Shown here: positions 57,456 through 64,000 of the stretch, piece after piece | Position numbering within the stretch: the first letter of the stretch is position 1 | How the letters are laid out: every line of letters begins with the position of its first letter | Origin: Stentor roeselii | Lineage: Eukaryota; Ciliophora; Heterotrichea; Heterotrichida; Stentoridae | NCBI GenBank assembly: GCA_006503475.1 | Contig: RSEH01000012.1 | Coordinates: forward strand, 1-64,000 | Direction: 5' to 3' | DNA length: 64,000 nt | Program-made: the position numbers and the translations under genes | The notes under the pieces: generated by a model | The model's input: the letters and a program-made list of their open reading frames with translations, nothing else | Databases searched by the model: none | Told to the model about the DNA's origin: nothing

Positions 57456-60368
57456 TTAATATTTTAATAATCTATCTGAAGGGTCTGTTCTCTTCGGCTT
57501 TGGAGTCAGTCGTTTTTGGCAGATTTTCACCATTGACAAGATCTCAGCGAAGCTCACGTTGTCGTCTCGTGATTCTTCTCGGAAGCCAAGTTTGTTCAAG
57601 CCACTGCCGCCTTGGCTGCCGACGAACTCGAGTGTTTCGAGCATGAGTTTAAGGACTTGCAGGGTGTTACCTGCCATAGAAATTAATCCAATGACACAAC
57701 TTTGAAGTGAATCTGGAAGTAAAAAAGCAGTTCCTTTTCGCTCTTCTAAGTCAAAACTGATACCTTGCACCCGACACATGTAGAAAAAGGTCTTGTATAG
57801 TACTTTACCGAGACCTGGGTGGTGGATAAAGGGAAGGTAGAGGAACTGACGATAGGAATTTATTGAATCGCTTACTGCTGGGTTTAAACTGTAAAAACCT
57901 GTCACTAGGTCAAGGTGACCTTCCATTAAAAAGTCGAAAAAAGTCATCACTGATGCTGAGTCGCTTAAAGTGCAGTCTAAGTCAACTGCCCAGAATAAAG
58001 GATGACTTGATTTTCCAGTCTCGTCTGGAAATGCGACGAGGTCTACTGATATATGCCCGATTATTTCTTTTTCTATTAATACTGAACCGATTGACTCGGC
58101 TAGCATTTGCAAGTTCATGTTTGGAAGGGAAGTTTGGGGAAAGAGATATCCACTTGTAACGTATTTACGTGATTCGAGTTTATCGAAAGCACCTACTAGT
58201 TTCACTTCTCCGTCAGGGTAGATTGAGAAACAAACTTTAACACCCTGCATGCGATTGAAAGGAGCGGAAGGACAGGCTTCGATCACTCCTCCAACTCGAG
58301 TGAATTCTTTTAAATACTCTTTCCAATTAGGATAAATGGCAGGCATGGCGATTTTCACCTTTTTCGGCAAATTCAACAATAAATAATTATAAAGTTCTTC
58401 TTGAGTGGTTTCTGAGATCTCTTCACCTTGCTTTCTGAGGATTTTTACAAGTTTTATGCTGGAAACGTCGATAGAAGCATGTCCTCGTCCTCCGAATTCA
58501 TTATCGATTTTAAAAATCCATAAGTCCACATAAAGGTTGCTGGCAATCAAGCGAGTTAATGTGGCGAGTAGTTCTTTTTCATCATAAATATCAGAAGTGC
58601 CGACTGGAATTGGAACTTCTGCAGCGTTTAAGATTCTCTTACTGCCTGACTTTGTTGAAAAAAGAGAAGATTTGTAAGGATCCCCTGCAAGGACTGGGAC
58701 TTTTAAAGCGACTGAAAGCTCGACCTCGTCTTTGCTCATTATATTAGGAACGATGTAAGATGTTTTGTATCGGGTCATGTTTTTTAGGGCTGTCATTAGA
58801 GATGGACAGTATAAAATTGATCGTGTTGTTGACATGTGGCTTGGTAGTGTTGAATGACTGTCTGGATATAATAGAGTTAGTCGGCTATTCACATCTTGGA
58901 TGTTACCTAGTTCTAGGATTTTTGTGTAGTAGCCGATTACTTCAGGAGTCATTTCAAAGGCAGAGATTAAAACAATCTCGACATTCACATCCTGTATGGC
59001 GAAAATCCTTGAAAGTTGCAGGTTTTGCCTAACTAAAAACTTATCCATAGTCAATCTTCGAAGCTCATCAATTGACAAAGAGCTGATATGAATTTCAAGT
59101 CTTCTAGACTTCTTAATACCAGGCCATTCATTTCTAAATTTTTGTTGAATAATTTTCCATTCATTCATTTTTTCTTTAAACAAGTTCGCAGCTTGTTTCC
59201 TCATATTTTTAACAAGCAAGAACTGCCGAAAGGCTCTTTGTATAACTTTAGCCTTATTCATAAGTTCCATAAGATCCTTATAAGCTTTTCGAGTTTTAAA
59301 CATTCTCCAAGTGCTCTGAATTTTGATAACCGCCTTGATTTTTCCATTTTCCCCAGAGAACTGAATTCTCGGAATCAATATAAAAGGTTTGACCTCTTCT
59401 TTATTAACAAGACAATCAAGTAGTTCCTCTTCTCGATACTTTCTCCCAATCAACTCAACAAGTCTTTTTCCATCAGCAAGAGCCTTCGGTACCTGAAAAA
59501 GTGCGAGCATGGCTTCCAAGGCCTTGATTCCAGGTAATACTCGAGTCCACAATGAACTATAAGTTCTTTGAAACGACACAAATTCAGGCGTAGTATCTAA
59601 AGTAATTCCCTTTCGAATAATAAACAAGTGTGAAGAATAAGCATCCATGAGTTCATCATATCCTCTTGTATTCACCTCGTCCTTCAAGTCCCGAGAGTCT
59701 TTAATTGGAAGACTAGTCGTTTGTCCGAAGGTCATTTCAACAGTGGCTGCTTTTGTCTGCTTCAAGACGGTCGTGTAGGTCTTTTTACTTTCCGAGTATC
59801 CAAAGTCAAACTTCAGCGCTTGCACCTGGTTGTCCGACCTCACAAAGGTCTGCGTCGGCCTCATGGACCCGGGGTAGATAGGAATTGACTTGTTCGTCAG
59901 CGGCGGCGCGCCGCGTTCAAAGGCGGGTGTCAGGTCCACGTCTTTAGGGATGATTCCTTTGTTCATCAAATTGAAAATTCCTTTGTGGATGTCGTTTTCA
60001 GTGATGCAAGCCACTTCTTCTTCATCAGGTCGCTTCCGGGATTTGACTGAACTCGGCTTTTTGTTTGGACGTCGAACATACACCTGGTTCGGAGGCTTTA
60101 CTTGAAGTTCTCCTGCTGTTGATAATGTCGACTTTCGCATTGGCTTCGGGTTCAGGTCTTGAACTGTGTCGCCTGTTAGCAACTTTTGAAGTAACTGCTC
60201 TGATTGCAGCTTTAAATTCGTTTGCACCTTGTCCATTTGTGTCGTGATCGCTGGAAGGGCAGGAATGTAACTCGTGTCGAGGCCTTTTATCTTTTCTTTT
60301 ATTGTTGAAAGCTGGTCTTGAAGACTGAGAATCATTTTTCCCATATCGTGAGGCTCTTCGATTGACAT
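57456..60368 (-). CDS. IQCH-like protein with IQ motifs
   Basis: The 970-residue protein has a coiled-coil start (residues 10-70), two IQ motifs (IQSTWRMFKTRK at about 350 and VIQRAFRQFLLVKNMRK at about 375-390) that would bind calmodulin, and a long C-terminal part from about 430 to 930 that looks like a degenerate ATP-grasp fold (IDNEFGGRGHASIDV, FSIYPDGEVKLVGAF, FWAVDLDCTLS). This layout matches animal IQ motif-containing protein H, a protein found in ciliated and sperm-forming lineages. Function in ciliates unknown; a ciliary role is inference. It begins 20 bp from the divergent membrane-protein gene. Confidence 0.75.
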   Translation of the reverse strand: MSIEEPHDMGKMILSLQDQLSTIKEKIKGLDTSYIPALPAITTQMDKVQTNLKLQSEQLLQKLLTGDTVQDLNPKPMRKSTLSTAGELQVKPPNQVYVRRPNKKPSSVKSRKRPDEEEVACITENDIHKGIFNLMNKGIIPKDVDLTPAFERGAPPLTNKSIPIYPGSMRPTQTFVRSDNQVQALKFDFGYSESKKTYTTVLKQTKAATVEMTFGQTTSLPIKDSRDLKDEVNTRGYDELMDAYSSHLFIIRKGITLDTTPEFVSFQRTYSSLWTRVLPGIKALEAMLALFQVPKALADGKRLVELIGRKYREEELLDCLVNKEEVKPFILIPRIQFSGENGKIKAVIKIQSTWRMFKTRKAYKDLMELMNKAKVIQRAFRQFLLVKNMRKQAANLFKEKMNEWKIIQQKFRNEWPGIKKSRRLEIHISSLSIDELRRLTMDKFLVRQNLQLSRIFAIQDVNVEIVLISAFEMTPEVIGYYTKILELGNIQDVNSRLTLLYPDSHSTLPSHMSTTRSILYCPSLMTALKNMTRYKTSYIVPNIMSKDEVELSVALKVPVLAGDPYKSSLFSTKSGSKRILNAAEVPIPVGTSDIYDEKELLATLTRLIASNLYVDLWIFKIDNEFGGRGHASIDVSSIKLVKILRKQGEEISETTQEELYNYLLLNLPKKVKIAMPAIYPNWKEYLKEFTRVGGVIEACPSAPFNRMQGVKVCFSIYPDGEVKLVGAFDKLESRKYVTSGYLFPQTSLPNMNLQMLAESIGSVLIEKEIIGHISVDLVAFPDETGKSSHPLFWAVDLDCTLSDSASVMTFFDFLMEGHLDLVTGFYSLNPAVSDSINSYRQFLYLPFIHHPGLGKVLYKTFFYMCRVQGISFDLEERKGTAFLLPDSLQSCVIGLISMAGNTLQVLKLMLETLEFVGSQGGSGLNKLGFREESRDDNVSFAEILSMVKICQKRLTPKPKRTDPSDRLLKY

Positions 60369-60388
60369 TAATAACAGGGATATAAAGA
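60369..60388. promoter_or_regulatory. 20-bp divergent start region
   Basis: Just 20 bp separate the start codons of the divergent IQCH-like gene and the repeat-rich membrane-protein gene, the shortest such gap in the window. It contains GGGATATAAAG before the right-hand ATG. Promoter elements must overlap the coding regions. Confidence 0.55.
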
Positions 60389-63079
60389 ATGTTCAAAAGT
60401 CTTACTGTTTTTATTTGTTTGGCTTGTGGACTTGCTTGTGAGTTGGAAGAGCTTTTTAAGTGTGTTCAGGGAGAAGGAGGATTGATGCTTTGTGCGGAAG
60501 CAATGAACTGCACTGATGGAAGGTTCCAGAAAATACTTCCTGATCATGGAATTCAAGTTTTAGGAATCAGGGTTCGTCAGGATTTTACAGAGATTTTCGG
60601 ATTGTTCACTGGGTGTGATGTGGCTCAGTATCATAGATGCTTTGATGGACTTGAATTTAGAATTTTTGATTGTGTTAATGATGCTGGTTGTATTGGACTT
60701 ATTGATGTTTTGCATTTTAATGGAGGAATTGATGATTTGGAAGATAGAAATCAAGGTGTTGAACTACTTGATGATCAGAATCTGGGAAAAGTAGATGATG
60801 GTCACCAAGGTAATGGAGTTGGTTTTGATAGAGAAGAATTTCGAGATGATCATTTGGAAAATAAAGATCAAAATCATCAGGGTAATGGATTTGGTTTTGA
60901 AAGAGAAGAATTTCAAGATGATGATTTGGAAAATAAAGATCAAAATCATCAAGGTAATAGATTTGACTTTGAAAGAGAAGAATTTCGAGATGATGATTTG
61001 GGAAATAAAGATCATCAGGGTGATGGATTTGGCTTTAAAAGAGAAGAATTCGGAGATGATGACTTGGAAAATAAAGATCATCAGGATGATGATTTTGACT
61101 TTGATAGAGAAAAATTCGATGATAGCAACTTGCAAAATAAAAATGAAGATCACCAGGATGATGATTTCGTCTTGGATAGAGAAGAAAATGAAAATAATAA
61201 CTTGCGAGATGAAGAAAACGACTGGAAAAATGGTGAAAACCTTCTGAATAAAAAGAATGAAATGCTTTATCAAGATCAGGATAACAACTCAAGAGCTGAA
61301 GAACAAGATATCCATAACAAAGAAAATCAAGAAAATACCTCGCAGGTTAAAGAAATTCAAACTGACGATAATGCCTTAAATGCACTTAAAACTCGAGTAA
61401 AAAACTTGGCTAATACTTGGTACAATTTTCAAACTACTGAAAATCCTGAAGAAGTCAACACCCTTGACAAGATCAGTAAAGAGCTCGAATCAATTGAGCA
61501 GCAGATGGCTTTAATCTTGAAAAAAGAGCAAACAGGAGGTCTCGATGTTTCATCTTCATCAGGATCATCAGTCGTTGAAGTTGCGAAAGAAGAAGAAAAA
61601 AGCAATGAAAATCCCAAACCATTCTCATTATTCGGAAGAATTGATCCAGGTAGTGTGAAGCTTCCAGATATTGGAAATTTTGTTTATGGCAACCCTTACG
61701 AGCTTCCATTTTCATTCGAGAATAGTCAGATGACAAGAGAAAATATATACTCAGATCAAAATAAACAGCAGGAAAATCAACCAGTTTCAAATGATTTGGA
61801 TGTTGTGACTTTTAATCATGAAGGAAAAGTTTCCCAGGGTGCTGAGGCGACTTCAACCGAAGAAGACTTTTCAAAGACTGGCTCAGATGGTTTAGGGCCT
61901 CAGCTGACAGTCGATGACCAGCAAGAAAAAGAGAATTATGAAAATAATCATAATGAATTGAACTCACCTCCTATTGACAATCATAAGACCCAAGAGCCAA
62001 TCAAAGAATCACAGCAAGATTTTTTCCAAGGTCAACAATTTTCAGAAAACACTTTAAAAAGAGAAAAACTTGAAGAAGAACAAGAAAAATCAACTCTAGA
62101 AAATGCAAAAGTTATTGAAGTGTACACTTTTGATTACACCCAAATACAAAAAGAAACAAGTAATTTACCAATCCAAGTCAATTATACAGCTTTTGAGACT
62201 TTTCAGACCGATGCAAGGTCTTCACCATCATTCGCTCCTTGGTCAAATACAGAACTATTTGCTAACCCTTCACCTGCACCAAATCTTGAATTAGCCGACA
62301 ATAAAAACCAGGACCTTGCGAATCAGTCTTCAAATACTGAAAACAACAAGATTCATCCAGAAATAAAACAAACTGACGAAAATAAAAAAACCTCTGGAGT
62401 TCAAATCATCGAAACTTCATCTCTCTTCCCTGAGCCGACTTTATCAACCTTTTCACAGACACCAAGTCTATCTCCTCTAAAACAAACTGAAGAAAATAAA
62501 GAAACCTTTGAAGCTCAAATCATCGAAACTTCATCTCCCTTCCCTGAGCCGACTTTATCAACCTTTTCACAGACACCAAGTCTATCTCCTATAATTCAAA
62601 AAGATGATGTGGAAGATTTAAAAACAACTCAAAACAAGGAAATTTCAGAATTAGAAGACCATCAATTAACAACAGAAAATAATTCAAAATCTTCAGAACC
62701 CTCTGAAGAGGAATCAGAAATCCAATCAAAATCCACAGAAACCACAGAAATCTCTAAAAATCCTGAAGAAACTATTAAAAATCCTGAAAACCCATCAGAA
62801 CAACCAAAAGTTTTCCTGCAAGCTAAAGATGATTCTGAAAACTGTTTAAAAGACTGCGAAAGAATGTGTGAAAAGCGTCAAAAAGCTTCATGTTATTCCG
62901 AATGCACAGCGAATATCTGCACATCATCATCATGGTGGTCCGACTACTACACCGTGATTCTGACAGGACTGTTTCTCTTCTTAGTAGTCGGAGTGATCTA
63001 CCTGTTTACCCAGAACAAAAGTATGCGAATATTGATAGAAAACGGTGATTACGGTATTTACTCTAACATTTCAAACTAA
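60389..63079 (+). CDS. Repeat-rich acidic type I membrane protein
   Basis: The 896-residue protein has a signal peptide (LTVFICLACGLA, residues 5-16), a Cys-containing N-terminal domain (residues 17-110, cysteines at about 17, 25, 35, 41 and later), an acidic repeat (about 139-278), a Ser/Thr/Glu-rich low-complexity part with two copies of a 38-residue unit, four or more cysteines close to the membrane (CLKDCERMCEKRQKASC) and one transmembrane helix (about 852-874) followed by a short tail. It looks like a mucin-like or adhesion-type surface protein. No known family. Repeat parts may vary in length between strains. Its stop directly abuts the stop of the convergent VPS39-like gene. Confidence 0.75.
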   Translation: MFKSLTVFICLACGLACELEELFKCVQGEGGLMLCAEAMNCTDGRFQKILPDHGIQVLGIRVRQDFTEIFGLFTGCDVAQYHRCFDGLEFRIFDCVNDAGCIGLIDVLHFNGGIDDLEDRNQGVELLDDQNLGKVDDGHQGNGVGFDREEFRDDHLENKDQNHQGNGFGFEREEFQDDDLENKDQNHQGNRFDFEREEFRDDDLGNKDHQGDGFGFKREEFGDDDLENKDHQDDDFDFDREKFDDSNLQNKNEDHQDDDFVLDREENENNNLRDEENDWKNGENLLNKKNEMLYQDQDNNSRAEEQDIHNKENQENTSQVKEIQTDDNALNALKTRVKNLANTWYNFQTTENPEEVNTLDKISKELESIEQQMALILKKEQTGGLDVSSSSGSSVVEVAKEEEKSNENPKPFSLFGRIDPGSVKLPDIGNFVYGNPYELPFSFENSQMTRENIYSDQNKQQENQPVSNDLDVVTFNHEGKVSQGAEATSTEEDFSKTGSDGLGPQLTVDDQQEKENYENNHNELNSPPIDNHKTQEPIKESQQDFFQGQQFSENTLKREKLEEEQEKSTLENAKVIEVYTFDYTQIQKETSNLPIQVNYTAFETFQTDARSSPSFAPWSNTELFANPSPAPNLELADNKNQDLANQSSNTENNKIHPEIKQTDENKKTSGVQIIETSSLFPEPTLSTFSQTPSLSPLKQTEENKETFEAQIIETSSPFPEPTLSTFSQTPSLSPIIQKDDVEDLKTTQNKEISELEDHQLTTENNSKSSEPSEEESEIQSKSTETTEISKNPEETIKNPENPSEQPKVFLQAKDDSENCLKDCERMCEKRQKASCYSECTANICTSSSWWSDYYTVILTGLFLFLVVGVIYLFTQNKSMRILIENGDYGIYSNISN
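60803..61222. repeat. Acidic coding repeat, six units of 22-24 residues
   Basis: Six tandem units start with HQ and contain GF-x-REEF or DF-x-REKF and end in LENKDQN-like sequence; unit lengths are 24, 24, 22, 22, 24 and 24 residues. All codons stay in frame, so expansion or loss of units would leave the protein open. Confidence 0.85.
62372..62599. repeat. Two copies of a 114-bp coding repeat
   Basis: Two direct copies (62372-62485 and 62486-62599) code 38-residue units that share QIIETSS-x-FPEPTLSTF and SQTPSLSP. The copies are almost identical at base level, which points to recent duplication. Confidence 0.9.
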
Positions 63080-64000
63080 TTATTTTTCATAACAAGTCAA
63101 ATGCAGAATGTCATGATTCAAACTAACAACAAAATCCTTTGTTTTAATCTTTTTATAGCAAAAGTCACATCGAGAGTCTTCATGAATTTCAACAGACTTT
63201 TCAGCATAAACGAAATAAGAAGCAAGTAAGTCTATCAAGTACTTTTCTTGAAGGTTCTTCTGGATCATCATCTTTTCCTTCTGACCTTGAATGAAGTAAA
63301 ATGCTTTGAAGAGGTATTTGAAAATTTTTTCTATTTGTAGGTCGTGAGGGATCACAGTGAAGGCCTGATTAGAGCTTACCACGTTATGGTCGATTATTTC
63401 GGGGTCTGAGTCGTTTAAAAATGAAATTAAAGAGGTTTTCGCTTCTGATGACATTGGAGATTTTGTTATTTTCATTAGGAAGATTGAAGAAACTTTTGGG
63501 TTTCTTTTGTGTTCTACGTATTTCTTTGCGATTTCTATGTTTCCTTCTTTGTAGAGGTAGTAGTGGATTATTTCTTCGTATTTTCCTAGAACATCTAGAA
63601 CTAGGCATCTTTCTCGTTGAAGAAGATGCTTTGGGAAGTAAGTTAGCACCACTGATGGGTCATATTTAATCGGTCTGCTGCTAAGAAACATCAGCAAATC
63701 CTTCGGATTAACATTCCCTTGGCTCGCTTCTTCAATAAACAACTTCGCTAAAAAGTTCGATTCCTCAAGCGAGTCACGTCCATTAAGAAAGTTGATAACA
63801 AGTTTAGTTCCAGAGTATTTAAACATAATCGGAATCAAAACATTCAACACATCAACCTGCTCCAATATTTTCGGGTAAGCAAGCAACAAAATTTCAGCTT
63901 CTTCAGTCGATTCACAGAAAAGTCTCTGTAAAAACTCAACAAAACACTGAGGATTACAAACAAGTTGCATTAAAAACTCTCTAACAAGGACCAACCAATA
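63080..64000 (-). CDS. VPS39/TGFBRAP1-like tethering subunit, 5' end off window
   Basis: About 306 codons run to the right edge without a real start (the apparent start is TTG at 63994), so the 5' part is missing. The visible C-terminal portion is helical, with CLVLDVLGKYEEIIHYYLYKEG, typical of the clathrin-heavy-chain-like repeat region of VPS39 and TGFBRAP1 (HOPS and CORVET complexes). It ends with half of a zinc motif, CDFCYKKIK and LNHDILHLTCY, matching the C-terminal RING-like domain of that family. These proteins link Rab GTPases to vesicle fusion. Which of the two complexes it serves cannot be told. Confidence 0.75.
   Translation of the reverse strand, partial: YWLVLVREFLMQLVCNPQCFVEFLQRLFCESTEEAEILLLAYPKILEQVDVLNVLIPIMFKYSGTKLVINFLNGRDSLEESNFLAKLFIEEASQGNVNPKDLLMFLSSRPIKYDPSVVLTYFPKHLLQRERCLVLDVLGKYEEIIHYYLYKEGNIEIAKKYVEHKRNPKVSSIFLMKITKSPMSSEAKTSLISFLNDSDPEIIDHNVVSSNQAFTVIPHDLQIEKIFKYLFKAFYFIQGQKEKMMIQKNLQEKYLIDLLASYFVYAEKSVEIHEDSRCDFCYKKIKTKDFVVSLNHDILHLTCYEK

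Noticed and set aside
60764-61273. A 169-codon minus-strand frame opposite the acidic repeats
   Set aside because: It mirrors the repeat on the other strand; the plus-strand frame has signal peptide, domains and membrane helix.
1-64000. Stop-codon reassignment (TGA as Trp, or TAA/TAG as Gln)
   Set aside because: Many long conserved genes end exactly where expected with TAA, TAG or TGA, and Trp is written TGG throughout. In-frame stops occur only in decayed genes or 15-nt introns.
1-64000. Transposon, retroelement or virus remnants
   Set aside because: No transposase, reverse transcriptase, integrase or capsid-like sequence and no terminal repeats were recognised.

Overview
The window looks like macronuclear DNA of a heterotrich ciliate close to Stentor. 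Three genes are joined only by removing an intron of exactly 15 nt (GTAA...AG at 35128-35142, 44526-44540 and 50277-50291); introns this small are a published trait of Stentor. ORFs of up to 1915 codons stay open under the standard code, with TAA, TAG and TGA all ending genes, which argues against ciliates that reassign stops. The gene content also fits a ciliate: PIWI proteins, many kinases, coiled-coil proteins, a GPCR-lipid kinase fusion, a NEK kinase and an ATPase/guanylyl cyclase fusion.

Left part (1-16 kb): AT-rich, gene-poor and decayed. It holds the broken end of a Lys/Pro/Ser repeat protein, an intact trypsin-like protease, an intact HSD10-type dehydrogenase, a 6 kb wreck of a P4-ATPase-guanylyl cyclase fusion gene (minus strand), and two decayed tandem B-box-type genes. 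Between them lie 0.4-1.8 kb spacers with no supportable gene.

Right part (16-64 kb): densely packed and almost wholly intact. In order: flavin amine oxidase, kinase with helical N-terminus, secreted methyltransferase-like protein, complex I TYKY subunit, small ORF, cupin-like protein, RFC1-like clamp-loader subunit with a 9-nt-based repeat, a hypothetical protein, a 1915-residue Sfi1-like candidate, a BAH-PHD chromatin reader, NEK kinase, mitochondrial uS15, a spliced basic protein, an SPFH protein, a short hypothetical protein, two tandem PIWI genes, GPCR-PIP kinase, PARP, a hypothetical protein, OTU-SEC-C protein, several coiled-coil or low-complexity proteins, an RRM/zinc-knuckle RNA-binding protein, a B-box/kinase/LRR protein, an IQCH-like protein, a repeat-rich type I membrane protein, and a partial VPS39-like tethering subunit running off the right edge.

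Genes sit extremely close together: divergent starts 20-37 bp apart, tandem genes 10-21 bp apart, and one convergent pair whose stop codons touch. Many starts read ATAAATG or TATAAATG. Base composition is polar around many genes: C exceeds G on the coding strand before the start, and G exceeds C after the stop, most extremely around the first PIWI gene. No rRNA, tRNA, CRISPR array, telomere repeat or recognisable transposon was seen. Functional links between neighbours are not evident beyond the tandem PIWI pair and the tandem B-box pair.
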